DNA of 64,000 nucleotides from Hypoxylon rubiginosum (GCA_902806565.1 CADCXA010000041.1:62001-126000), one strand, 5' to 3'; positions 9,906-23,276 are shown, counted from the first letter of the stretch. Numbers and translations: made by a program. Notes: generated by a model from the letters alone, not told the origin.

Positions 9906-12900
9906 AATAATTTTTATTTTCCTTAAAAATTATATTAAATTTAAATAATTAATAAGAATTTTTAAAATATTAAATATTTTAAAATTTTTTTATTTTAAGT
10001 TAATTATTTTATAATTTTTTTTAATAATTTAAAACTTTTTTTTTTAATAAGTAATATTTTTTTATTATTATTAAAAGATATTTTTTTAAAGTAATTTATA
10101 TTATTATTTTAACGTAACTTTTTTATAATTTATTATTATTATTATTTTTATTAGTAACTTTATTATATTTTATTTTAAAATTATTAAATTAAAAAAAGTT
10201 TATTTTATTTTTTAAGGAATTTAAATTTAAGATTTTTTTAGTTAAAAAAACTTTTTAATTAATTAACTTTTTATATAAATAATATTAATAAAGGTTTTTT
10301 TTATTTTTTTTTTATTAAAAATTTAAAAGATTTTTTATTAAATTTAATATTTTTTTTATTATTTAAAAATTTATTAAAATAAAAATAATATTTTAATTTA
10401 AAAACTTAACTTTTATATTTTATTAATTTTAAAATTATAAACTAATTATAAAAAATGTTTTTAATTTTATTATATTTAATGTTATTATTATTAATTTTTT
10501 AAAATAGATTTTATAATTTTATATTTAAATATAAGATTTTTATAATATTATTTAAATTTTAATTACTTAAGTAAATATTATTTATTAAAAGAATTAAAAA
10601 GTTTATAAAAATTATAATATTTTTTACGTAGTTTATAATATTATTATTTAAATATATAATATAAAAATTAAAATATTAATTATTTAAATTATTAGTTTTA
10701 AATATTAAATTAAGTAATTTAACTAAGTATTTTTATAATAAGTTTAAAAGATTATTATTAAATTTATAAACGATAATATTATATAATAAGTTATAATTAA
10801 TAAGTTAATTTAAATTATTTAAAAATAATATTTAATTTTAAAGTTATTATATATTAAGTTTAATATTTATAAGAAAACTTAAAATAAGATTATTAAATAA
10901 ATTATTATTAAAAACTTTTAAATTAATAAATTATTTATTTAAAAATATATTAATTTAATTTAATTAAACTAAGTTTTTTAAAAGTAATTATCGGATTTTT
11001 AAATATATATTAAAGTTATTTTTATTAAGTTTATTAAATAATTAATTATTAATTAATTAATTAATATATAATTAGTATTTAAAAGTATAAAAAAATAAGT
11101 TATATTTAAATTTAATTTTTAATAATTAATTTAAATTGGTATTATTTTTAGTATTTATTTTTTATTTATATATTTTAATTTAAAAATAAAAATAAGGAAT
11201 TAATTATTTATTTAAGTTTTATAAATTAGTTAAATTAAAAGAATTATTATTAATATTTAAGTTTAATTTAACTTTATATAAATTAAATTTTTTATATTTA
11301 AAAGAAATAAAAAAAATAAATTATTATTTTTTTTTAATAATTCTAATAATAATTTAAATAATTTTAATAATAAAAAAAATAAATTATTATTAAAACTTTA
11401 ATAAAAACCGTTACTTTTTTATATTTTATATATTAAATTAACTTTTTTAATTATATTAAAAAATAAACTAATTTAAATATTTAAATAATTAATTTATTTT
11501 ATTTTTATTATTATTAATTTTATATATTTTAATAAGTTTATTATTTATAATAATAAAGATTTTTTTAAGTTTTAACCTTAATATTTAAAAATAAAATTAT
11601 ATATAAAAATATATATAAAAAGTTTTTTAAAAAATTATTATTATATTAACTAAATAAGGTTTTTATTAACAAAAAAAATTTAAATATAATATTAATAAAA
11701 ATTATAAATAATAAAATAAATAAAATTTATAAACCTTTAAGTAAGTTATAAATTTATTTTAAAAAAACATTATAATTTAAAGAAAATATTTAAACTTAAA
11801 TATTATAAAAATATAACTTAATATTTTATTAAAATATTAAATTTTAATAAGTCGGTTTAATAATTTAAAATTATTTTTTAAAACTATATTATTAAAATTT
11901 TATTAAATAAAATTACTAAATTAATATATTTTTATTAAAAAGGTTTTTTAAATAATAATAAAAAATTTATTAACGTTATTTAAAAAGCTAGGTAAATTTA
12001 TAAAAACATATTTATAAATTTTAATATATTAAAAAAAAAACAAGCTTAATTTAACGATAAAATAATCGAAGTTAAGTTATTAATTTTATAATAAAAACAA
12101 TTATTTTAAACCTAATTAAAATTAATTTTTAAAAAAATAAAATTAATAAATAAATAATAATTAACTTAATTTTAAAAATAAATAATAAATTTCTAATAAA
12201 AAAATCTTATAAAAAATTAATTAAATAAATATTAATTAACATAAAAAAAATAAATGTTTATATTAATATTATAAAAAAAATAATTATAGTATTTTATTTT
12301 ATTTTATAAAAAAAAATATTAATAAAAAAAAATTATTTATAGTTTTAAAAAAAGTTATTTTTATAAAATAAAAGTTTAATAATAATATAACATTAACTTT
12401 TATATTTATAAAAAATGTAAAAATTAATTTAATTTTAATAAAGTTTTTTTTTTAAAAAATTATTAAAAAAAAAAATTTTAATTTAAATTTTTAAATAATT
12501 ACTTTATTACACCGATAAAAAACTAATAACTTAATAATAAATTTATTTTAATTAAAATATAAAAACCATAATAAACTTTATTTATTAAATAATTAAAATT
12601 AAAAAAAATATATAAAGTTATAAAAAATATTAATAAGTTTTTATATTTTTTTTTAATATATTAAACTATAAATTATAAAAGGTTTTTAATTTTTAATAAA
12701 CTAATTTTTAAACTATATTTTAAAAGTTAATTTATTTATAAAATAACATTTATTTATAATAATAAAAAACATTAAATAAAAATGTTTATAAATATAAAAA
12801 ATAATATATTAATTATATTTTTTTTTAAAATATATTAATAAAAAATTCTTATTTATAAATAATAATATTTTTAACTAATAATAAACTTTAATATTTTAAT

Positions 12901-15900
12901 ATTTAAATAAAAAAACAAATTTTATTTAAAAGTTTTTATATTTTAATATTAAAAAAATTATTTTATTTATTTTAATTTTAAACTTATTAATTTAAATAAA
13001 GAATATAATATTATCTTTTTTTAATAATAACTTAAATAATATTAATTAATTTATTTTTTCTTTTAAATTTAAAGAATTTAATTTATTTTTAAATATTATA
13101 AAAAGAATTATATTAATAAAATTTTAATAAACTTATTAACATTTTTTTTTATTTCGGTTATAATTTAAATAAATACTTAAAAAATACTTAAAAACGTTTT
13201 TAAAAAATTCTAGGAATTTTATTTAATTATAACTTAAAAAGTTAAATAATAATTCCTTAATTATTAATTTTAAGATTATATTATAAACTTTTATAAAAAA
13301 AAAATACTTTTTTAAAAACTTTTTTATATTATAAATAAAAAAGAATTATTTATTTTAAAGTTTTAATTAAAAGAAATAATTAATATAAGAAAAATCAAGA
13401 AATTTATTTTATTATATATTATTTTAATAATATTTATTAAAAAAGTAAACTTAAAAAATTTATTATAATTAATTATTAATTATTAAAGATTTAATATTAT
13501 TATTATATTAATTTATTATTTAATTTTTTTAATTATAGAACTTTAAATATAATTTAAAATTATTAAGTTTTTTATTAAAATTAATTTTAAATCCGGATTT
13601 AACCTTATATAAATTAAAAAAAAAATAAATAAAAAATAATTTTTAAATATAAATATAATTTATATAAATATTTAATAATATTTTTTAAATTTATTAATAT
13701 TTTAATAACTTTTTAAGTTATAATAAATAATATTTTTTAAAATTTAATTAACATTAATATATTTATTTATAAAAACATTTAAAAAAAATATAATATTTTA
13801 ATAAAAAAAGTTTTTAAATAACTAACAAAATATTATTTAATTATATTATTAAAAAAGTGTTTTTAAAGAGTTTAAAAAGTTAAATTTTTAAGATATATTA
13901 TTAAAGTTAATAATATATTAATAAGTTTAAATAAAATTAAAAATATTTAAAAATAAAAAAATTTAATTAATTTTAAAAAATACTAGTAATTTATAAAATT
14001 TATAAACTTTTATTAACATTTTATTTATAATTTTTTAATAATAGTTAAATTTTTAATAAACGTTAATAAAAAAAATAAAAAAAACTAAAAATAAATAAAA
14101 TTAATATTAATTATTTTTAAAATATTAAAAAATTAATTTATAATTATTTTGGTTTTTATTTATTTTAATTTAAACTTAATTACTTATATTAAAATAAACG
14201 TTTTAAATTTTATAATAAAATTAGTTTTTTTTTAAAAAAATAAAACTAGGAAATTTTACTTTATAACGTTTTATATTTAAAAGTTAAACCTAATTAAAAT
14301 AAACTATAAAATTTATAATAAAAAATTATTAAATATTATTAACTTTTTTAAAAAATAAAAACAATATTTTAAAAAAGTATATTATTAAATTAAAATTTAT
14401 TTTAATTATTAAAACCTTTTTTATTTTATTATTATTAAAATATTAAACTAAAAATAAGTTTAATAAGTTTAATAATTTATTTTATATTAGTTTATTATTA
14501 ATTATTAATTAAAACGTTTAAATAAAAAAACTAATATTTTATTTTAATTATTATAATATCGCTTTAAAAAAAAAAAAAGTTAAAAATTAATTAATTACTT
14601 TAATTTTATAAAAAAAATATTTTTTATATTTATAAAAAATTATATTTATTATTTTAATTATTATTTTATTTATATTAAAACGATTTTATAACTTTAAAAT
14701 ATTATAATAAACGTTAAAATTTATAAAAAATTTTAAGAAAATTATATTAAAAAATCTTATTTACTTAAAATAAAAGAATTAATTAAAAAAAAATATAAAA
14801 ATATAAAATAACTTATTTTACTATAAAAACCGTTTATAAATACTAATAGTTTTATAATAAAAAATTATAAAATTTAAATATAATATATATATTATTAATT
14901 ATATAAGAATAAATAAAATTATAAAATTAATTATTTATAACTTCTAATAATTTAATTTAAAAAATATAGTTAAAAAATATATTAAAAAATATTTAAAATA
15001 TTAAAAAAATAAAATTTTAAAATATATATTTTATAGTTTTTTTTAACTTATAAAATTTTATTATAAATTTTAATATATTATTATAATAAATTTTATTATA
15101 AACTTATTATTATTAAATAAATATAATTTTATATAAATAATAATAAATCTTTTTATAAAAATAATTTACTTTATTTTTTTTAAAATAAAAAAATAAAAAA
15201 TTAATAATTTTATTAAAATTTTTATTAAAAAATATTAAAAACTATATAATATACCATTAAATATTATTTTTAATAAAAATTTTAAGTTTATAATATATTT
15301 ATAAAAAAACTTTTTTAAGTTAATAAATATTAAATTTTATATAAATATAGTTTTTTATTTTTAAATTAATAGTTAAATTAAATAATTTAATTAAACTTTT
15401 AAAACTTATTTATAATTATTTATTAACTATAAAATAAATAACTAAAAAAATTTATTTTTTATAACTAAATTTATTTATAATAATATAGTTTTATTTTTTT
15501 CTTATATAACATTTTTTTATATTAATTATAATTATTATTTTATAATATATAATCTTTTATTTAAAATATTTAAAAACCTAGGAAATTAATTTTATTTTTA
15601 TTAAATAATTTAAATTTAAGAAAATACCTAAAAATATTTTAAATAAAACTAATAATAAATAAAAATGTAAACAAATAAAAAACACGTTAAAAATTTTAAA
15701 TATATTAAAAAATAATTAATTATATTAAATATTAAAAATATAAAAATAAAAAAACTTATAAAAAAATTAAACTAAAAAATACTAAGGCTTTTTAAAATTT
15801 AAAAAGTAATTTTTTTAATTATTATAAAATTTATATTTTTTAAAAGTTAAAAAATTTATAACTTATTTTATATTTTTTTTATTAAATTTTATTATATTAA

Positions 15901-16201
15901 TAATTAAATATTATTTAATTTTAATTAAATTTTATAAAAAATAGTTTTAATTAAAATAAAAGATTATTAAATAAAAAAAATAAAAAACTTTATAAAAAAC
16001 TTAAAGAAAATAAAATATCTAATTAAATAAATAAAAAAATTTATTAAAAAATATTAAATTTAAAAATTTTACAATTATTTATTTAATAAAAAAGTTAAAT
16101 ATTTTATTAAAAACTTTTATTAATAGTAATTAAAAAAGCTTATAAATTTTTATATTTATAAAATAACGTTTTAAAATAAAACTTAAAAAAAAAAAAACTA
16201 A

Positions 16202-16524
16202 TATTATATAATTTAATTTAAATAATTTATTAAATTAAAAAAATCTATAATTATAAATTTTAATAAATTTATATCTTATATATTAATATATAAGTTAGTT
16301 AAAAATAAATAAATAAAAATAATTTAAATTAAAATAATAAAATTAATATATATTAATTAGGCGCTTAAAATAATAATAAAATAAAAATTAAAAAATAATT
16401 TTAAAATATAAATAAAACCTTAGATTCCTATTTAAATTAAAAGGAATTAAAAACCTTAAAATTTATAAAGATTATTATATTAAATTAAAGTTATTTTAAG
16501 TTTTTAATATAGACTTTTGTTACA
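16202..16524 (+). repeat. 3' LTR, 323 bp
   Basis: The direct repeat of 9583-9905. Its start is the fully converted form (TATTATATAA for TGTTACACGG), while its last 25 or so bases, ending GTTACA, are unmutated. Confidence 0.9.
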
Positions 16525-16529
16525 CAGGG
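16525..16529. repeat. Target site duplication, right copy (CAGGG)
   Basis: Direct copy of 9578-9582, immediately after the terminal GTTACA of the 3' LTR. Confidence 0.8.
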
Positions 16530-17059
16530 GGTACTAATAAGGGAGTGTAACATTACGTGTAGTTTCGGAGGCAGCTTTTGACCTACCACCATCGGACTTA
16601 TAAGTGACATGTTATATTATTACTTCATTTAGTGATTCACACGCCGTGTCGACTGTTACCCCAAGTGGCGGTCCATTATTCAGCTCATGGAAGTATTGTC
16701 GCATCATGGTTTTAGAAGGAGTTTGAGGTCTTTTATATATACCCGGGCAGGTGTTGCGTTGCTCTTATCCCTACTTGAGAACCTCCTTTTTCCACCTCAA
16801 GAAATCAGACTCCAGTCATCGATAAGAACCTTCAGCAGTTAGTCATACACATATCCAAGACGACATCTATAACAAATATATTCATTCGACCTCCCTTGCA
16901 GGCCGTCGAATTACCTAAGGAGTTCGCATCTTACTCTAAAGAGTCTTCGCCTTCATATTGTTGACGTGCGTGTTCTAACTCTCAACTTCCAAATGCCATC
17001 CTCTATGCTCGTCTTATGGCAGACACACCTAACTAAACGATCGTAGCAATCTAGCTAAG
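16530..17059. other. Intergenic region, possible promoter of the small coiled-coil ORF
   Basis: Base composition returns to normal abruptly after the retrotransposon. A TTTTATATATACCC TATA-like segment lies near 16730-16744, followed by a C/T-rich leader up to the ATG at 17060. An imperfect palindrome TGTTACA...GTGTAACA spans 16518-16552. Confidence 0.4.
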
Positions 17060-17302
17060 ATGTCAGGCGGACGTGAATTGGAAGTTAATATCCGGCTGGA
17101 TACTATTAACAAGCAACTCAAGGGCATATATCAGCAAGAGGTTATATTAAAAAAGCTGCTTGCTGAGGCGATGTGGCGTCCGATTAAGGAGAACTTGAGA
17201 GGCCAAATCGACAAATCAATCGAGAAACGAAAGGGGTTGCAGGAGGAGAAGGCCAAGTTACGAAAGGAGTCAGAAGAACTGAAGCGAGGCCGACGACCAT
17301 GA
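17060..17302 (+). CDS. Small hypothetical coiled-coil protein (80 aa)
   Basis: An ATG-started, intron-free frame encodes 80 residues, MSGGRELEVNIRLDTINKQ at the start and KGLQEEKAKLRKESEELKRG near the end. Leucine and isoleucine fall in heptad-like spacing with dense Lys/Glu, so it should form one long amphipathic helix. I do not recognise a family. Support for being real is the TATA-like element about 320 bp upstream, the pyrimidine-rich leader and the non-random composition. Against it are the small size and the position next to a dead transposon. It could be a remnant of a larger gene. Confidence 0.4.
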   Translation: MSGGRELEVNIRLDTINKQLKGIYQQEVILKKLLAEAMWRPIKENLRGQIDKSIEKRKGLQEEKAKLRKESEELKRGRRP

Positions 17303-18381
17303 GAGAAGACATACAGATAACGGCACGTGCTCCAGAATAAGCATGAGTTTGTTCACTCCCTACATAAACCAACTTTTATTCTGTCTAGCTTGAGATCACA
17401 TCGGGTATTCTCTCATCATGCAGAGCGAAAGGCGCCAGTTAAAGCTTTATTTATCATGAATGCCAGCTGGACCTTGTCCGAAGTAAGAGAATAGAACTGT
17501 CTCACACTTGATTAGCGTGATCCATTGATATCTCCTTTTTAAGTCAAAGGGATCACTTAAGCGTCTAAAACAGCTGTACCGATCACACCAAGACCTCTCG
17601 TGTGGCGTTTATACGCTATTGGATTAGGTTTGGTAAGAGTGTGCTAAAAGTGGGACATCAATGAGTTTTGAAATAAAATATCGCAAGCCTCGTCGTCGCT
17701 ACGTTTATATCCTAAGTATATCAACGCTTGTTAAGATTTGCAGAGGACACTGTCTTCATACGCCCAGGTGCTAATTAGAATTGGTCGAAAAAAATCCTTG
17801 AATATTCCGTACTGGACTTTTTATATTTTTTAATCAGCTGACAATACCTAAATCAAAATCTAAACTAGAAATCAACGTCAAGGCTTATATCACCCCTTTT
17901 TGCTTAATTTTACATAGCCACTTCAGCCATAATATTAGTGCAGCTACCAAGACTACTATCTAATACTAACAGTGGAGCGAGAAACTTCGAGAGCCCCATA
18001 TTTCAACTATCACAATTGGAAAAGCACCATGGTGTACTGGGGCGCACACACGATGGCTTCACTGTGTCGTGGATTAGTAAAAAGCGCACTGGTCCCATAG
18101 CGCGGTGCTTTAGTACTGCATCTCTTCTGGCGTCTACGATCTCCTCATTTTTCGCGTCGTTTCAAAAATGTTTTGTTTAAATAGGAGGTACCTATAATCA
18201 ACTTGGGATCCATATAGAAACTTACCTACCCAGCTTTGGGATTCATACCCCGGCCCAATCATATTCCTACAGACTGGCTGCCGGCGAAACGGGTTAGAAT
18301 ATTCCGGGTTAGCATCCTTCAATATCACATAGGCTGGGCTATCAAACGTCGCTCCTTAACACTCTACACGAGAAATCGATT
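17303..18381. other. Intergenic region
   Basis: No convincing gene between the coiled-coil ORF and the HET gene. An 80-codon frame at 17938-18180 lacks an ATG start and is not accepted. Confidence 0.5.
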
Positions 18382-20373
18382 ATGAGTTCGACAGACCAGC
18401 ACCTACCTTTCGACTATTCACACGTATCTTTAGCTACTAGCCCTCTAATCAGGATATTAGAACTGGACCCCTATGGTCAGGCTGGTCCTAAGGCCCCACT
18501 AAAAGGATGCCTTCGGCTTCGTCGGTTCGAGCCACCGGGGCGCACAGAGATATCATGGCACATTCCTAGGTTCGAGGCCCTATCGTACGTCTGGGGAGAT
18601 CAGTCTGATCCGGAAGAAATCACTCTCTATACGACTTCGGGGCGCTTTTGGTCTTCGTCAAAGAAACATATAGGTGTGTTGCGAATCGGCAGGAATCTAG
18701 CCGCGGCGCTACGCCGGCTTCGACACAAACGCAAGAAAAGGGCTCTCTGGTGCGACTCGATCTGCATCAATCAGAATGACCTGGCCGAGAGGGAGCGCGA
18801 GGTGCAGCGAATGGCGCATATATACTTGCATACCGACAAGGTCGTCGCCTGGCTTGGGCCCGAAGCAGATGATAGCCAGCTTGCGTTGGAAAAGCTCGCC
18901 TTTACCGGAAGCCAAATTGTCTCCAAAGGATGGGATGATGGCGTGGTAACCTCGTCTGCGACCCCGAAGGCCGATGAGCGCTACACCCAACCGGATGTCG
19001 AGTTCCCGTTTTCCCCGCGGGAGTGGCAAGCCATCGAGAGATTGATTGACAGGCCATGGTTTAAGAGGCTTTGGGTGAGGCAGGAGATCGCCTTGGCCTG
19101 CTCAGCCGTCATCGTTTGCGGCAATGCTGAGGTTTCCTGGACTCTGCTGAAGAACGCGACGATTTGCCTGGCACAAAAGCTCCTCCGGCCCAAGTTACCA
19201 GAAGACTGTCTTACGAGATACGAGAAAAATCTAGAAAACTTAAATTCTCTGATATTTGCAAATGCGGGAATGTCGAATAGCGATGTTATTGCGCTCACTA
19301 GAGATTCTTTATGTATGGACGATCGTGACCGAGTATACGGCGTCCTGGGCATCCTGGCAAAATACAGCGACGGCTCCCTCGTCTCTGCCAACTACAGCCT
19401 CAGCATCAAAGAAGTTTATAGAGACTTTGCTATTAGCTACTCTCGTCAATATGGGGATCTTTCCTTGCTGGAGTTCTGTGAGACGGCGACTGAACCTAGT
19501 TGGGTACCTGATCTGCAAAATCTAAAAGACAGTCCTTACCCACTCATATCGCACTCAAGCTGCTCCGCAGTAGGGACCCTGGAGGTTCTCGGAGATGATA
19601 AAGTGTTAGTCTCTGGCATCCACTGTGGGACTATTCAGACCTCGTTCTCTTCGGTGCCCCTCTCATGCTCGATTAATACTATCAGGGAGTCAATTGCTGC
19701 CATGTTACCCGAGATTCTAGGAAGCAAAGCGTGTCAAACCGAGGATGGCACATACGAGAAGTTTATCAGGGCCATATTGCCCGACGAACTGGATAACGTA
19801 GCCAGCATGACGGAACTCAAAGCATTATTCAACTCTTGGCAGAATGGGGTTGCAGACGGCGAGCAGAAGATTTCATCTATCGAAGGGGAAATTCTTCGCC
19901 GCCTCAATCGCAATATCCGTGGGCGATCATGCCATTTGACTATCGACGGTTCTATCATCTTAGGTCCAAGCACGGCAGAGAAAGGAGACCAAATCTACGT
20001 TATTCCTGGTTGTGATGTGCCTCTTGTCTTGAGACGAGGAGACGCAACGGCTTACCGCATAATCGGTTCGTGCTACCACCCGGAATACGCGAACAGAGAG
20101 GCTTTATTAGGAAAACTTCCCAGGGCCTGGAGGGTGCTGTCCGATGAAGGCTCGATCCGGTATGTCAACGACGAGCAAAAAGCTGAAACTTTGCACGATC
20201 CGAGGCTGGGCCCACTGCCCCCGGGCTGGAAGGAGACGAAGTTATCTACTGGAGGCTTAGGCTGGTATTCAGACCAATACGATCATAACGACCTGATAGA
20301 CTTTGATCCGAGATTAGCCATCGACGCATTGCAAGCGAGAGGTATCCTTATTCAGCAGATAGCCTTGGTGTAA
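18382..20373 (+). CDS. HET-domain (heterokaryon incompatibility) protein
   Basis: A single-exon gene of 663 residues starting at ATG 18382. The HET domain is in the N-terminal third: FEALSYVWGD at residues 64-73, then LWCDSICINQND near residue 123 and RMAHIYLHTDKVVAWLGPE just after, the three conserved blocks of the family. The central part carries the DRVYGVLGI block usual in these proteins. The C-terminus has an LPPGW...GWYSDQ...DFDPRL segment that resembles a WW-like motif often found at the end of fungal HET proteins. HET proteins take part in vegetative incompatibility and programmed cell death; the trigger and partner of this one are unknown. No stop or frameshift is seen, unlike the NACHT-ankyrin gene on the other side of the retroelement. 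Confidence 0.93.
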   Translation: MSSTDQHLPFDYSHVSLATSPLIRILELDPYGQAGPKAPLKGCLRLRRFEPPGRTEISWHIPRFEALSYVWGDQSDPEEITLYTTSGRFWSSSKKHIGVLRIGRNLAAALRRLRHKRKKRALWCDSICINQNDLAEREREVQRMAHIYLHTDKVVAWLGPEADDSQLALEKLAFTGSQIVSKGWDDGVVTSSATPKADERYTQPDVEFPFSPREWQAIERLIDRPWFKRLWVRQEIALACSAVIVCGNAEVSWTLLKNATICLAQKLLRPKLPEDCLTRYEKNLENLNSLIFANAGMSNSDVIALTRDSLCMDDRDRVYGVLGILAKYSDGSLVSANYSLSIKEVYRDFAISYSRQYGDLSLLEFCETATEPSWVPDLQNLKDSPYPLISHSSCSAVGTLEVLGDDKVLVSGIHCGTIQTSFSSVPLSCSINTIRESIAAMLPEILGSKACQTEDGTYEKFIRAILPDELDNVASMTELKALFNSWQNGVADGEQKISSIEGEILRRLNRNIRGRSCHLTIDGSIILGPSTAEKGDQIYVIPGCDVPLVLRRGDATAYRIIGSCYHPEYANREALLGKLPRAWRVLSDEGSIRYVNDEQKAETLHDPRLGPLPPGWKETKLSTGGLGWYSDQYDHNDLIDFDPRLAIDALQARGILIQQIALV

Positions 20374-22936
20374 TAGCTGGATTAGCACTGGCATTACGCA
20401 ATGAATTAATGGGAGAGTCGACATAGAGTGTACTGAAGATATATGTTTAACATAATTCTCACCTAACATTCGATTCTAGCTATGACTTTGAGTTGCCTAA
20501 GACCGTCACTGTTTCTGAAAAAGACGGAGACGGAGTGAAGAAGACGGTATAGCGAGGCCGGGTCCGACATGGTCATCTGATAGCGCTATACATCGTGTAT
20601 GCACCCTGCACGCCTCCTTTGAGGGCAGCTTCCAAATGCAACTCGCTATATGTCATATATATAACCGCATGGCTGGAGCTATTAGTACTGTTATAAATAT
20701 GATTATAGGAAGCTATGGGCTAAAGGAAGAAAGGGAGACGTGGTCTAGGTATGGGTAGCTTGTATTAGGACTAATCGATATATTACTGATGGGATATTTA
20801 TCGAGCAGAGCACAAGTTCTAGATTCGTAATTGAATTTTTAGTATTAAATTTTGCAGCTAAAAGATACCAATATTGACGAGGAAGAGTGGTGGAAGTATA
20901 GTGCGAGTACTCCTGGCGATCCGTACTGTATTGCTACTCCTGAGCCAAGTTACTCCTAAGCTGAGTTGCTCCAAACTAGACCGGTCCATTGAAACTATCC
21001 CTTTGCCCAGCGCATGCAGTGTGTGTTGGAGGCCGATAGCTAAGATCGCCATGCTAATTTGTTCTCACCGCAAATATGCTCCATGCAAAAGCCACGACGG
21101 TGGTCGGTGAGCAGATAAGCCTGCTAATAGCTGGTGTCGCTAGCGACGATGTCGGACGTCTAGGGCATTAGAAATGGGTTTCGTATGTATGGTCTTCACC
21201 CTGCGGTCGGTTCGCCACCAATGGATGGCATACTATAGTCGCCTTGCATGGGCGGGAAGCGTGTTACATTGGTCTTCAGATTCAGCAAGCCATTTCGTCG
21301 TAGGAGTCATACCGAAAAGCAGGGGGCCGTTTGGCTTGCATATCACATAACGAATTGAAGCAGAGGGATTTCAAACCCTCGCTTCGAGACCCTCTTCTCG
21401 TGTATCTAGAACCTCGAATTGCCCATGACTATGTAGGAAGGTTAAAGGGTTGTCTCCAATGTTGATGGATAACATGTAGGCTCGCAACCAATCAGCCGTT
21501 GTGCTTGCGAGTCTCATGCATGCTAGAAATGCAACTCGGAATTGGAACTTCACCCCGCAAATTAGTACCTACCATGCGGACCGGAACCGGTGGGCTTAAC
21601 TGACCAGTCATTAGTCTGCATGTCTCAGAACAGCCCGTGAGTTTTTACACAGGAGATGTCAGACGGGTGGGTTAGCCCATTCTTCCCATCATTCTCCAAC
21701 ACCTAACAAAAAGAAAACCCTATCCAAAGGTTTGGTACCGTATTGAAACAGACTAGTAAAAGAGCCGCGTTTGGATAGTCCACATTGGTCAGAGAGCTAG
21801 AAAAATTCGCGAAGCTGGATTTAGTAGGTTGATGATATTAAAGCAAATTACACTGTTCTCTCTAACAGTTACTTACATAGTATCTGAGCACCTGGATGGA
21901 AGTATAGAGGGGGAATGTCGGCAATCCAAACAGCCTCATGGCCCCTGAAAACAGCTTCGTAGATAGCTTGGTAACACAGCTTATAGATCATCTGAGGCTC
22001 CCCGCATTGAAGGTCGCACCGGTTTGACGTCGCACGAGGTTGACGAGAGAATTGGCCATTAAACACTTGAGCCAATACACCCACTTCATGGGGGATCTAA
22101 TTGCTGAGGACGATATCACTCAGCGAGTATGTTTTGAGATCAGGTGGTACCGCAAAATATAAAGATGAGTCTATGAAGATGACGATGAGTCTTACTGTGC
22201 TGAAGAATGTTTTTAAGCCACGGTACGGAGTTTTTCAAGTTTGATATCAAGCAAGAAATATGACAAACATATGAAATCGTATAAGAGGCCAAAGTCCCGA
22301 TAGAATAGGCGATAAGCGACATGGCGTAATATGTGTTATCGACACAGTCCTGACCGTCTATCTGCGTTCGGAACGTGCTTGAGGTGACATAGATAGTGGG
22401 GTCTTTTATTTCGCGTGCTAGGAAGAAACTACATAGTAAGTCTTTTAGACCTTGGTGGCTGGTTAGCCGGGGTCCGCTATCAAAGCTATCAAAGCCCCGC
22501 TATCAGGGAACCCAGTCCGAGTTACCGGGCATTTGCATGCCTTAGCTTCTCAGGTACATGTTGATACTTAATTTCTATAGAATTGAACATATTAAGACTG
22601 ATCATAATCAGACATTCGGAGTAAAGTGACAAGCGAAAAGCAGAACGTGAGCCATCTCAACTGCAAAGCTGACTGCCGAATTGCGGGATTACAACTACGA
22701 CTTAGAGAGGTATGTGAAAGAAGAGTCATTCGCCATGTCTAACATGCGGGACCTTTCTAATTACAAGGCACGTTAGGGGGTACATACCTAGCATACCTAA
22801 GCATATGTAGCTGCGATACGACTTCCCATGCATTAGGCAGGCATACCTCCAGGGCTACGAGTACTACTAGTACTATCAAAGTACCCAAGTAACGTCCGAG
22901 TACCGACGAATTCGACACTTATTCGCCTAGGTCCAC
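20374..22936. other. Long intergenic region
   Basis: About 2.6 kb with only short, unrelated reading frames in all frames. I recognise no tRNA, repeat unit or conserved domain. It includes variants of the ACCTAG motif near 22787 and 22927. Confidence 0.5.
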
Positions 22937-22944
22937 TATAAAAA
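22937..22944 (+). promoter_or_regulatory. TATA box for the ABC transporter
   Basis: TATAAAAA lies 340 bases upstream of the start codon at 23277 and is followed by a C/T-rich leader with a run of eight C. Confidence 0.5.
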
Positions 22945-23276
22945 GTTACCTTATATCATCGTTCCATCAATCACAGCATATCTACAACTTTTTATGCTAT
23001 CTCTCGCTCCACCCCCCCCAGAGAGTTCGCATGCAGCCATCTTCTTTTTTTACCTCGTCCATTCTTTTTCTTCCTCACGATCCTTGACTGTATGGTTTTG
23101 CTAAATCGCAGTCTTGTCTAGAAGCTATCGTCGCTGCGAGTTGTCATACCCAGCATTGCTCTCATTATACGCCAATTGATTCCCGATTCTGCTTTGCTAT
23201 CTCGTCAGTCTGGTGATATCATCCAAATTGCCTTACCACTTTCGCGAGTGGGGCCGGGGAGAAGCAAAGAGGAAAC

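Larger units (their letters stand above)
9583..16524 (+). mobile_element. RIP-degraded LTR retrotransposon
   Basis: A 6,942-bp block with almost no G or C between two direct 323-bp repeats, flanked by a 5-bp CAGGG duplication. The element starts TGTTAC and ends GTTACA, the TG...CA form of LTR elements. An A-only purine run at about 16186-16197 lies just before the 3' LTR, as expected for a polypurine tract whose G residues became A; this suggests plus-strand orientation. Residual C is mostly followed by T, C or G and rarely by A, the expected outcome of RIP at CpA. No gag or pol frame survives, so superfamily (Ty3 or Ty1) cannot be judged; the length would fit either. It explains the whole AT block, so a centromere or mitochondrial insertion is not needed. 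Confidence 0.9.

Noticed and set aside
9640..16500. AT block as a centromere core or a mitochondrial DNA insertion
   Set aside because: Matching 323-bp LTRs, TG...CA ends and a 5-bp target duplication explain it fully as one RIPed retrotransposon.
17938..18180. 80-codon plus-strand frame upstream of the HET gene
   Set aside because: No ATG start and no recognisable features; composition like neighbouring non-coding DNA.
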